The position numbers were made by a program, and so were the translations under genes. 64,000 nt of DNA from Pyrocephalus nanus (taxonomy: Eukaryota > Chordata > Aves > Passeriformes > Tyrannidae), in the NCBI GenBank assembly GCA_038380795.1, contig CM076261.1, positions 14,929,226 to 14,993,225 on the forward strand, read 5' to 3'. The notes below the pieces were generated by a model, which was not told the origin of the DNA, made no database searches, and saw only the letters and a list, made by a program, of their open reading frames with translations. Shown here in pieces: positions 24,901-37,400 of this stretch. Within the stretch, counting starts at the first letter, position 1; every line of letters starts with the position of its first letter.

Positions 24901-27840
24901 GAAACATACAAAGTTTGGATAAATGAAGACAGGATTAATCTAAAAAATAGTATTATTTTGAATAAATGTAAATTAACATTTAATTTCCTCCCAACTTTTA
25001 CATTTCATTTGTAAAAAGGAATTTTTATACACTGATCAAATGAAGAACAAGTACTTAAAAGAAAGAAAGGTCGTTGTAAGGCTCCAAGACAGGACCTGGA
25101 CTTGCCTTTGAAAACTGATACTTATTACTGAATTTGACCATAGCAACAGTGGTTCTTTCAAAATGGACAGAGGGCCCTAAGGACAGAAACTTGTATGAGA
25201 CACAAGCACCTAAAATTTTCTACAGGTTCAGCAGCCTTCTGGTATGGGAGAACTGGCAGCAAGAAGATGGTGAGTCTATCTACATGTAAGTCAGTACAAA
25301 GCAAGTACAAGTACTGTACATCCCACAGTTCCTTCCGAAGAACCTTTTTGCCATGAAAAGAGCAAACGACAACACAGGTGTCTTTCCATGAAGAATCTTT
25401 TTATACTGGTGTTTTTCTGATGGCAAACCAATGTGCAGAAAATTTTCTTTGGTAAATAGTGAATTACTCCTCCACAGTGGGCACAAAGATCAATACTACT
25501 TCCTGGGAGAAATACTTCTCCTTAACAGAAATGCATCCTTTCTTTCCAGTTTTCAAGTCAAAGCAAAATCCCTCTCTTTTGTCTAAGTCCTCCAAAAGGC
25601 TTCTGTAAAGCAGCAACACTAATCAGCAGTGCTGAAGTGCTTTCTGGCACTGGGATTCCTGCTTGGATATTGGACTTGCAGGGAGAAAAGGAGGAGGAAA
25701 AGGAGAATAGAAAATTTCTCATGGCTTGATGTGTTACTGATTTGGCCATCCTACTTGGGTTATTATATGATAGAGAAGGAGAAATGAGCATCTAAACTAA
25801 AAATTAATCTTTAACTTAAAACTATCTTTTTGTTAGCTGCAGAACTTATCAGTGAACTGAGATAAAAAATCCAGTTCTGCAGGTGGAAGAGATCTTTACA
25901 GTTCAGGCTCTCATCAGTAGCAATAAAGACAGCTGCAAAACAAGAGCACAAAGCGATAGGGACTTTCGCAATACACATTGTCTGTATTATGGCAAAGCAG
26001 AACTGATAAACAGGGTTGGCTTGAAAAAGGGCATGGCTAGTCATTACCATTCTGCAAAACACCCTTAAGGTGACTTATATTGCAACACTTTAGGAGCCAG
26101 CTGCTGGAAGTAGCACTGGGTGTTGCAGTGTCACCTATCAGGAAGTGCCAGACCTTACCTATGCTTCCCACCAATCATTTTCATTGCTGCTACACAGTTT
26201 ATTGAATTTGATGCTATTTCTTTAACCATCTTCAAATGCAGTCAGCATTGTGAGCTGATGTTCGTTCCCCCGAAGGTATCTGGACCTCTGCAGTTCCTGG
26301 TCATTACGACAACAGTGAGTGCAAGTGGTCACCACTGGACTTGAGAACCGCCACATGAAGAGTTATCATCCTGCTCCTCCTCCCCCAGGCCACTCACCTA
26401 GTCAGCTGCAGAGGTGACTGAGGCTTGATTGCCTGCTTCCACCAAAGGTATGCCACTTAGCAATGAATGTTGGTAAAGGAAGTGAAATAATCCCATTCTC
26501 TCAATTGACTTCCTTGACGTGATTGCTTAGAGGGAATGTTCCTTTCAATGGAGTAATGGATTTGGTTAATTAGTTCCTACTGCCATACACATCCTTATCT
26601 CCTTTCATGTCAAATGTTCTTTATGTTATCCGCAAACTGGGTGAGTTATGACTTTGTTTTCCTCTATGTTTGTTGCAAAATGTTCAGTTTTCATTGGCAA
26701 CCCCGTCCCTGCACGCACCTGAAGTGCTGCATCCCAAGGAGGAAAGTGCTTGAAGCACACACTTCAGGAGTGACAAGGAGGGCATCAAAGCATATTCGGG
26801 AACTGCTTCTCATATGTTTATAAGTTTAGTTGATATTTTATCTAAGAGTCATCCTAGTTAAAAAATCAACTTAGATTTCTTGTTAAATCACTGCCCAAGA
26901 ACCCTAAATTTTCTTTTAACAATGCTTAACTGGATGAGAGGAAGTGAGACACAAAACCTTCTTGAACAAAGGAAGAGAAAGTGTATGACTGACTGCCATG
27001 CACTATTTCTAGAAATAGGCATACTACATTTTCCTATAAAGCAGCAACTGCTCCTTAAAATGACATCAAATAAAATACAATTGAAACTGAACACCGAAGT
27101 CTTTGTTTGACATTCTCTGCAATCCTGGCTTTATTATCCTTTCAAATAATTTTTTCCCTCCTCATAACACTGAGCTATTTTAGCCTTGCCTGAAATCTTT
27201 CTACAGCTTTATTAAACTGACTCCCTTTTCCACATAAGCTTTTTTTCCAGTTGTGATCCAAACGCTTTTGAGCAGCATTGCCTGTGTATTACTAGTGCAT
27301 TACCACGAAGTTCCATCAGCTACTCCCCTCCCTCCCTCAAGCACAGCCAAATGTAGCTGCTACCTCATTTCTTGTTTGAATTATTAATATTTTGTGCACT
27401 CTGCTAATCTGTAAGTACATCCTCATGTTCATTTTCCAGACTTTGCCACTGTTCATACTCACTTTTGGTTTTAGGACTATTTTTGTGATATTCTATAAGC
27501 TTTTCTTGAAGTTTATCTGTTTCAAAAATATCACAGAATAATTTTAAATATCCCTAGAATATTTTATTTGTTTGCTTTATTTCGTTGTGTTTTTTTTTTT
27601 TTTTTCCCTTCACAGCATTTTAGCTTCATTGTTTAATTTTCTTAAACTGTTAGATGCTAATGAAACATAATGAAGACATTTGTCTCTTGTCTGCATCTTT
27701 CCAGGTCATTTGCACATAACCAAGATAAAAAGAAAAAGATACCATCACCACTGCACACATCCCCTGTACAAGCAGCCATTTTGTGATTCTGATATTAAAA
27801 GGTACGTGTTTCTTCAAGTCACCATAAGGTGACTACTACA

Positions 27841-27913
27841 TATATATATAGATATATAGATATATAGATATATAGATATATAGATATATAGATATATGGA
27901 TATAGCTATATAT
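27841..27913. repeat. Period-8 AT-rich tandem repeat (GATATATA)n
   Basis: Six near-perfect copies of an 8-base unit GATATATA, flanked by plain TA runs and ending in variant units. A short minisatellite, likely length-variable. Confidence 0.93.
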
Positions 27914-30310
27914 TAATTCTTTTTAGAGTGTAAATGCATAGAATTCAGCAAAATTGAATATTCAATTAGAAAGAGGTAAAATCATATTTGATGGAGACAT
28001 TGATCCTTAAATTCATTGCATGAGCTTGGTTACTCTAGCAGTACTCTGTTCTGACCTGTGCTATGATCCTCCCTGTTCAAGTGTGGCATAACCAAAATGT
28101 CTATTTTGTACATAACTGAACCTAGTTTTCTACAGTAGGGTTAAATGAGGGTGCATTCAGTGGCCTCTATTACAAATGTTTTCCAAATTGAGGTTTGGAA
28201 ATGGAAAGGTAAAAAAATAAGTGAAATATGTGTGAAACTGAGGCATCCAGCAGGCTTTGTGGTAAATGAAGATAATGGCCCTGAAGTCTCTCTAGATAAA
28301 CATCTGTTTAAAATCCTCACATGCTGGGATCTCTTGACCTGCCTGTTTGCAATGCTCATGGCAAAACCAGGTTTCATCCCATTTTTGGATGAATGTACAA
28401 TGCCCATTCCTATCACTCTCTTCTGGAGGTGTGGTGCCTTGCACTTTTTTGGAGCCCCTCACAAACGCACCTATTGGGGTCCCATCCTCTCCTCAGCTTG
28501 TGTGGGAATCAGCTCCCTTCTGCAAGACCCAGCTCCCAGGTGGAATACACTCTATCTGTCAAAAGGGAAAGTGTGAAGATAACTTTGCTCTCTTGGAACC
28601 CACTGCTGGCTAGAATGAGATCGAGCAACATCACACAAGCAGAGCCATTAACTGGCACCCCAAAAGCACACAGCAACAAAAAGAGAAGCAAACAACATAA
28701 ATGATCAGCTTTTACTTAATATTGAACAGGGAACCTTGGGCCCCTTTCAGATATGACCTGCAGTGTTTTGGTTCAGGTGCCTTCCCGTATCTACCCCGGT
28801 ACTGCCCCAGCAAGTGCCAGCATCTTGTCTGTGTCAGGGAAGCTCAGTTCATCAGGGACCGGTTACCACCATCCCCGTATGGGACTCCCAGCCCTCTCTC
28901 CTCCATCCTGTGAAGCCTGGGAAGTTCTCCTGACCATTTCTCTGATCTACTTCTATTGTCCTCTGTAAAATGCACAGTTGCCAAATATTTGCAGCCACTT
29001 GCACAGTCCAAGGCTGGAAGAAATAGCCAGACTGGGGTGTTCAAGTCTGGGGTGCTTGTTGCAGAACTCCTGTTGTTAAGCCTTACCCACATAAGTTCAA
29101 TTCAAAAATTACTGTAATCTAAGCTATCAAAACCTCATCCTCCACCACATCTTTGTTGCTAAATCCCAGAAGCTGCTTTGATTCTTTGGAAATTTTTTTT
29201 CCATGCTGCTTCAAGAATTCCTGTAATAATCCCTTTTGCTTTGGGCCAAATTGCTGCTGCTGTGACTGGTGATAATATCTAAAGAGGGTTGTAGTTTACA
29301 TCCACCTCTTGGAGATAGTGTTTACCTTTTTATGGAGAAAACAATGTGAGAAGAAAATGGTACTTTGATCGTCACTTAAGACTGGGTTTCTTTTCCTCAG
29401 CATGTATCAGTATTTAAAAAAAAAAATCTGCATTTAAATAATATGCCTACATTTAATCTCTCCATCTTAAAAATTACACCCAAATTTAGATTTTCTTCTC
29501 TCAGTTAACAAGTCATCTCCACAGCTTTGCAGCTTCACTCTCCTGCAAAGTCAGCATTTGATCTCTTTCAATACCAGTGTTTCCAGTTTCAGGAAATGGA
29601 CACTGGGGATAACATCTACAGGGCTTCTCAAAGCTTTACTTCATGAAGTGAAGTAAACCTTGCAACCTTGCTTCTAAGGAAAGGCTGGAAAATGGGGCCC
29701 ATCCTTCATATAGCCAGGATCTCCAGCCAAAATGAACAATGTTTCCCTCATCTTATTCATCAAGCTTTGGTTTTCAATCTTTCTTCTCTGTCAGAGAAAC
29801 ATAGTAGAAATTATTAATATTACCATAGCCTATCACCTTAGCAATGCATCAAAGTTAAGGAATTATGGATGGGCTTGGAACTACACATTTTGTTACCAGT
29901 ATAGAATATTTTTCAAATGAAAGTGTTAGGTTTTAACCTTGGAGTCCATCCCATCACAGCCCAATACCGCAGCTATTCTGAATTTAGCTCAACCAAGTAT
30001 CTAGCATTCACGTACTACTCTACCAATTTAAGACACTACAGCAAGAACTTCAAGGAAACATGGAGGGAAAATTGCAGGAATGAAGAAAAACACACTTTAA
30101 AATCTTATGTTTTTTAAATCTTTACTTATCTTGTCAAAAACAAGATGGCAGAGAGGTTTGCAAGTACTAAATGCCTTCTGCACTTATCAAGTGTTTCAGT
30201 ATTGACAATTATTCAAAAACAAAAGCTATTTTTTCAGTATCAGGCTTGTTCTCCCTTATTCATGTTAACCATGGAATGTGCATGAGTTAATTAATTTTTC
30301 TCCCTCCCTC

Positions 30311-30930
30311 TGGCAGCCAGGAGGGCCAATCATGCCCTGGGGTGCATCAGACAAAGCATCGGCAGCTGGTTGAGGGAGGGGATTGTCCTGCTTTGCTCTG
30401 CGCTGGTGCAGCCTCACCTTGGTTATTTTGTTCAGCTTTGGGCACCACAATATGAGAAAGATATTAAGATGATAGAGAGTGTCCAAAGGAGGGCAGCAAG
30501 GATGGTGAAAGACCTCGAGGAGAAGCCATAGGAGGAGTGGCTGAGGGCACTTGGTCTATTGAGCCTGAAGAAGACGAGAGTGAGGGGAGACCTCATTGCA
30601 GTCACAACTTCCTCATGAGGGAAAACAGAAGGGCAGGCACTGATCTCTTCTCCGTGGTGATCAGTGACCCGAGGGAATGACCTGAAGTTGTGTCAGGGGA
30701 GGTTTAAACTGCATATCAGGAAAAGGTTCTTCACCCAGAGGGTGGTTGGGCATGGGAACAGGCTCCCCAGGAAAGTGATCACAGCACCAAGCCTGGCAGA
30801 GTTTAGGAACCATCTGGACAATGCTCTCAGGCACATGGTATGATTCTTGGAGTTATCCTGTGCCAGGCCAGTAGTTGGACTCCATGATCCTTGTGGGTCC
30901 CTTCCAACTCAGGGTGTTCTAAGATTCTGG
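30311..30930 (+). mobile_element. CR1 LINE 3' end
   Basis: The first part translates to CR1 RT-tail motifs (SIGSWLREGIVLLCSALVQP, then QRRAARMVKDLEE), with breaks. It continues through the CR1 3' UTR (CTTCACCCAGAGGGTGGTTG) to GGGTCCCTTCCAACTCAG and a decayed ATTCT octamer end. Same subfamily as the fragment at 38262-38459 (shared CTCAGGCACATGGTATGA-type block). Confidence 0.9.
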
Positions 30931-31308
30931 AAATGAAGAAAGAGAGATGAGTCCCCTGGGCTCTTGGTGTGGGGTGCAAGTCTTCCCAGAACATACAATT
31001 TGACATTTGTGCATTGCAAACTGATGCAAGAAATGTTTCTTTAGAAAATGTTTCCCCTAATTTACTTATAAAGCAGAAACTGTGAAGCTGCTCACTCTTC
31101 AGTCATTTTTTCTAATTTTTGTTTCAGCAACTTGACTTTGAGTCATTTGAAGGTTTTATGTGAAAAAATGCAGGTACCCTTTCTCCTGGATTGAAGAGAT
31201 TAAATGAGAGTTAACTAGGCTCAGCACTTTGGAATTGTCTATGATTTCTAGCACTGAAAAGAAGTGCAGGATGTCTGTAACATATTGAATTTTATCCTAA
31301 ACTTTCAG

Positions 31309-31427
31309 ATACCATTCAGCTCAGCCCTGTGTTGCTCACTAAGGCAGTAATGTCCTCCTCATCCGCTTCAGCTCTGGAGATAGAGATCTTCCAGTACATT
31401 GATGCACATCAAAGTGATTTCATTGAG
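31309..31427 (+). CDS. CNDP1: CNDP1 first visible exon, with candidate start at 31350
   Basis: The acceptor AACTTTCAG before 31309 shows this is not the first exon of the transcript. The ATG at 31350 gives [20 protein letters not shown] and QSDFIE, aligning with the FQYIDLHQDEF helix of CNDP1, and the donor is GTAGGA. The frame is open from the acceptor to this ATG (TIQLSPVLLTKAV), so translation could start further upstream in an unseen exon. The ATG context (GCAGTAATGT) is not strong. Confidence 0.85.
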
Positions 31428-34400
31428 GTAGGAACTATATTGCCATGAAATGGTGAGTACGGAGCAGGTACCCCACAGGCCTGTGCTCTGTGTTCTGAAG
31501 AAGTGTTTGTCACTAAGGTAGTGAGCAGTGTTCCAGGTCTGGCATCAAGAGTGGAACATGAACTTCACAAAGCAAGGCTGCAAGGGGATGGACTGTGCTG
31601 AGGACACTAGTGGTGAAAGAGGAATTTGCATGGACTTCCACAAAAGAGATGGTTGTGGGCATCCTTTGAGTGTGTGCAGAGAGAGGCTCCACTAAGCCAA
31701 AATGCACTGGCATGGTAGATGCAAGCCATAGAGGATACTTGCTCTCTTGCTTTAGATCAGAACTGATTGCTGTAGGTTTGCTCTTGACAAGGAGAGGAGT
31801 CTTGGTTCCATGCTGGTTTGTGCTTTCATTTTTGTCAGCCCGCTGTGAAAAGGCAGAAACATAATTAGTCCAGTCAGTATCAGTTATGCTTTAAAGCTAC
31901 AAGCACTTCTGAATCCTTTCGAGGGTCACCAAGGTAGTTTGTACATAATGCAATTCCTACAATGTAAACTAGTCAGCATCTACCTCCTGTTCCACTGGAT
32001 TTTAAATCCATGGTTGATGATGTGAATGCCTAAGTGTAAGCACTCTCCCTGTTTAGAAAATCAGGGATCTCAACCCTGGGGAAACATCTAAGCAATTCAT
32101 CTTTATTCTGAAACCTTAGAGTATCTACAACATTGCTGTGATGATACAGAAAGGAAACTATCTTCCAGTGTGAGATTTCTGACGTCAAGGGCAAAATGCC
32201 ACAACATTCTGGGTAATCTAACTGCAATTTTTTTCCTGTGCAGAATCTTAAGGAATGGGTGGCTGTGGAAAGCGATTCTGTTCAACCAGACCTGAGGAAA
32301 GAAGTAGTACGAATGATGGCGTTGGCAGCAGACAGACTTGTGGCATTGGGAGCCACCGTCAATTTAGTAAACCTGGGGTCACATCAGGTGCCTGTCTGAT
32401 TCTTGGATTTAAATCATCCTATTTGCATGTGGTCTACCTATTGCATTCAGTGCTATATATATGTATGTTATGACATTATGACATTTTTGGTAGCTAGCTA
32501 TCAATTATCAATAGTCCTGCACCTACATGGTATCTGCTGAAATCAGTCCCTCCCCAGACTGTCCAAGAACATACTTGGAAAACACACAAAGAATCCAAAT
32601 GCAAATAGATATTCTCTGCAGCAGGGAGTTTGATACTTTTAACTGGAGAGAAGCAGTCTGCAAAAGTAAAAGGACTGAGTTTTTTACCAGGGCTTGTTTT
32701 TACATTCTTCTCACTAGTGAAGCATGAGAGATAATGCATCGTTTGTCACCGAAGTCTCTATATGAGAGAGGCAGCTCTTGCACAGAAAATACTGTCAGAC
32801 AGAAAAGGTTATCTATCTAAGGTACCATCTTTGTTTTTGGGAGCTTCTGGCAAATGATGCAGGCTATTTTCTTAATGATTGTTGGAAAGCAAAAATTAAT
32901 CTCTGAGAAATTTTTGTCTCTAATTTACTTACCTTACTGTAGCTTGGGAGCTCTTTCCTGCCTCTGGCTTTTACCTTTCTACTCTAACAGGAATTCAAAA
33001 GTTCAATAATAGTGATTCCCTCTTCCTTTTTCTGATGCTTCTGGGGAGGATTCTGAGAGTCTTAGCACAAGGACCTTATAGTACAGCAACACTTCAATAT
33101 TTCAGGTTATGTAATTTGATAGTTTTAAAGAAAGCAATTGGGCCATGTAGAACTCTGTTCTGCACAGAGGTACATTACAGGATTTAGAGCCTTAACAACC
33201 TGTTTTCAAATCAGTCTGACATAGCTGCTGCTGCTTCCTGCCAGCAACACTTTATTTTGTTTCTATATTTGAGGCTATGGGCCTCCTGCTCTCTGTCTGT
33301 GGTGAAATCAAACCTCAAATTAATTTTTATGGCTTTTGACTATTTCAAGTGTCACAAAAGACTCTACAGCACACACTGAGCTCTGTCCTCTCCAGTGCTA
33401 GGAAGTGAGAGTTTGTAAGAAGGGCATTTTTGACAATAAAACGTTAGAAGAGCTTCAAAAAGTCCTTGCAGTCCTCATAAAGAGGTGGGGAAACAAATTT
33501 TAGTTTCTCTGAATAGGTTAGAGAAGGATTCAGCCACATTTGTGCACTTAATGGAATCCAAGACCATTAAGTATGTAGAAGTATTTTCAATACTGAGATT
33601 TTCAGGGCTTTTTGTATCTTTCTCTTCAAAGGGTTTTTTTTTCCTTCATTGCTTTCTCCACAGCTGCCTGATGGCCAGGATCTCCCACTGCCTCCTGTGA
33701 TTCTTGGGGAACTGGGGAAGGATCCACAAAATCCCACCGTATGTTTCTATGGTCATGTGGATGTGCAGCCTGCCAAAAAAGAAGATGGCTGGAACACTGA
33801 CCCTTATACACTGACTGAAATCAATGGTGTGTACAAAATCTTAAGGGTTTTTTTTTCATTATTTGAACTCAAAACTGAGATTCTGAGTGGGAGGAGGCTT
33901 CCTGTATATTTAACCGAAGCATGAGGAATTCTCCAGTGGAAATCTTTCCTAATATTTGATGTGGAGTAGCCTCAGGAGGTTAAAGCTGCTTTATAGAGTT
34001 TTCAGGAGAGAATCCATTTCTGCTTAAAAATTCTTGTTGGATTTTTGTATCAACTGTTATCCTTCCTCACACCTCCTGCCCTTGCTTCACGCCACTTTAG
34101 TACTTCCACCTGCCACTCTGGAGCTAAAGAGCATTGGTGGTGGAAGAACATGAGCTACCCTCCTCCCCCTTAACGTAATCATCCTTCCACTGCAGTCAGC
34201 TGATTGAAGGAACAAAAATTACAAGGTCAGCAGATAAGTAAGACCTCAGAAATCCTGATTCCCAGGCCTGTACTATAAACATTAAGTCACCCTTTCTCAT
34301 CTGGGACCAATTTCAAACAGACTTACTGGAGTAATTCTCCTGTCTCCAGTGTATCCAGTGGGGACTACTACAGAAGTTTATCAATGCACATGAAACTGAA

Positions 34401-37400
34401 ATCTGTCTCTGTGTATAACTGCACAGTTGAAAAAGAAGCTACATACCTAGATTTGCAGCTTCATACTTCTGCCATGGTATTTATGGTAGGGTTTTTGCTG
34501 CTTGTTACCTGGTTTGGTTGATGTGTCCAGAAGTTGCCTACTCTGCAAACTCTTCAGGCATGTCTGGTATGAACAAACAGTTCCTGAGGAAAAAAGTCAA
34601 GCTCAAAAACTGGCATGCAGCAGAAACCACAATATGATGTATGTAAAAGGAAGGAGATGGAAAAAAAAAGTGTACCAGTCCATCAGGAAGCACCTGAACA
34701 CTCATCACCTTATCTAAAATGAGTCAGTGCAATCCTGAATCTTTTGACACTTCACTTCACTTTGTTTCACTTCACACATCACTACAGCTTCTCTGGCAAC
34801 TGGAATTTTCTGATTGCATTGAAGTAATTCTTAAAAACATTCCTCTTTTCTTTTTAAGGAAACCTCTATGGACGTGGAGCAACAGACAATAAGGGACCTG
34901 TCTTAGCCTGGATAAATGCCGTGGAAACATTTAGAGCCTTGAAATTAGTAGGTATCAATGACGACTTCATTATTATTATTATTGTTGTTGTTATTATTAT
35001 TTATTTGTTATTACTATTTATTATCTCTCTGGAGGGATGTCTTTGTATTTATTCCTGTGAGTTAGATGATACATTTTTGATCCAACAGAGTACATACATT
35101 TTGAAATATTAGCTTATTTCTACTGCAACGTTTAGGCAAGTGGTATCACTCCAGTAAGAATTTGTCCTTAAGCATTTCTATATTGAACAATCTGTATGCA
35201 ATGTAAATACAGTATTGCTGCCATTGCCCAGCAGGGGAAAACCCATGGGGAAGCATTCAATATGTACTGCATACATTACACAGCTTTGATACCCTCTTCT
35301 CTTGAGAGCTTTTAAAATGGTAAAATAACAGATATTACAGAATGTTCATGAAGACTCCTCTCTGCTTTTACATTCTGCTGATCCTTGGTTTTGTCTGCCT
35401 ACTTTTGAAGATACCTTCATTTTATGTGTCTGTATGAAGAGAATAATTATCTAAAAATGCTCCTACATAAGGGGCTGTTATGTCACCAATAGATTAGGTT
35501 TATCAAAGCAAATGCTTTGAATGGGTGCATTAATAAAGTACAATCACTCAGAGACCGACATATCCTAAGGTCAAACATTTGCCTATATTACTACAATATC
35601 CAGTATAGTCATCTTCAAATAATTTAATAATTTGGGTTAGTTGTATCCTCAATACAAAGCTAAACCAATATATATTCTAAACTTATAACTTGGTTAACTA
35701 GCATCCTTTAAGGTGAATTTGCACTACATATTCTTTTAGAGTGCTGAGGAACAGTTTTGTGCCATTTTTAGGATTTTATGGCACAAATTGATCATTAAGT
35801 CTTGACTTTTTTTAAAGTCCTCTTGCAAGCTTCTGGAAAGCATGTTTTTCTTGCATCTATAGTACTGAATAGACCTTGATGTCTCTTAAGTGATAGTAAA
35901 CACACATGTTACATGCCTAAAGAGCAGTTGTAAGTAAATATGGCTGTGGGTCTGACTTTATGCATCTTTCCAGTTTTTCAAATTACTATATAGCCATTTT
36001 TACATTTTAACAAGCAAGCAAAAAGAAATCTTTGTCTTTTGAAGCCTTTCTAGAAAACAGCACAGGCCATCAAACAATATTCATGAACAGTTTGTTTCTA
36101 AAATTTTTGTGGCTGGTCGATGAACTATCGGTGACACAAGTTCATTTAATTTTACACATTTCTTCTTGCCTTTAATCTGAGCATTGAATCAAAAGAGAAA
36201 ACATCTTAAAACCTGTAATGAGAAAGTGAATTGTAACAGGAAACTAAGTTGAAATTTATATCCCCTATGGGATGTGTCAGCATTTCCAGCTCCCACTATT
36301 CCATAATAAAGGTTCTCTTAATTACTCTTGGAAATGCATCCTTATCAACCAGCAGGCACGCAAATTCATGAGTGCTAAAAGGGCAGTTATAGTAGAATCA
36401 GTGGCAACATTTTTATCACCATATCTGGTGATAGACAGACAACACACTGGGAAAACCACAGCCAGTGGTTCCCACATGGGCAGTAAGAGTGGAAATACAA
36501 GAGGCAAGAAATATTTAGTGAAAATGCAACTGTTATTACACAGTTAGAATTTCCAAAGCCATTAGATTATTGAATAGCCCTGAGAGAAAGGCCATTTAAT
36601 GAGACATTCCAGAAAATTTTCTGAGAAAACACACAAGAAAGATATCACTTATTCTCCCTCAAAACCCAAAAGTAGACAAAAACATGGGGAAAAGAACAAG
36701 TTTTTCTGAGAACCTATATGTGTCTGCCACTGGGTGTTTCTACTGAAGCAAGATATATATCCTACATCCTTCTTTTCCTAACACAAGGTTACATCAAGCC
36801 AGTCTGTTCCTATTTTAAAGCACTTTTTTTATTTTTATTTTTGAAAATGCTTGTTTCTTACCCAGACTTTTCTAATATTAATTTAGGCTATGCCAGTGAA
36901 CTTCAGGTTTGTAATTGAAGGCATGGAAGAAGCAGGGTCCTTGGGGCTAGAAAACTTACTTGAAGAAGAAAAACAGCACTTTTTCTCTGATGTTGATTAC
37001 ATTGTAATTTCGGACAACCTCTGGCTCAGCAACAAGAAGCCTGCCCTTACGTATGGGAGTCGGGGAAATGCCTGCTTCTCTGTGGAGGTAAAGGACACAG
37101 GTTCATTTGAACTGAGCCTCTGACAGGGAGCAGTGGTGTAGCTGTAATTACATCTACATGCAGAGAATGACTGAGGGAAAGCTTAATATTTACAATTACA
37201 GAGCTTTCTTCCATTTCCTTTTTGGCTTCTACAGATCTCCCCTCTCATTTCAGTTCAATTAGCCTTATTTACTTCCATTAACTTCTCTTCAATCATAATT
37301 TCTCCACTTACCTATCTCCCCATGATCCCTTTCCTATTCCATTACTCTTCTGCCACTCTTCCAGTCTCTTCTCATCCTCTTCTCTGCACATCAGTTTGGT

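Larger units (their letters stand above)
16095..30310. other. Gene-poor, AT-rich intergenic spacer
   Basis: About 14 kb between the LTR at 16.1 kb and the CR1 at 30.3 kb. The longest open frames (23510-23926 and 28145-28576, +) show no domain, no splice context and no family I recognise. AT-rich stretches lie at 18.3-19.0 and 24.1-25.1 kb. A CNDP1 promoter or first exon could be hidden here, but I cannot place it. Confidence 0.55.

Noticed and set aside
27841..27913. Tandem units considered as a CRISPR-like array
   Set aside because: The 8-base units are contiguous with no spacers, and the window is eukaryotic.
28145..28576. 143-codon + open frame
   Set aside because: Not recognised, overlaps other frames of similar length, and does not join in frame to the CNDP1 exon at 31309 by any donor I could find.
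31167..31175. ATGCAG followed by GTACCC as a possible CNDP1 first coding exon
   Set aside because: Joining it to the acceptor at 31309 puts the next exon in a frame that meets a stop within about 14 codons.
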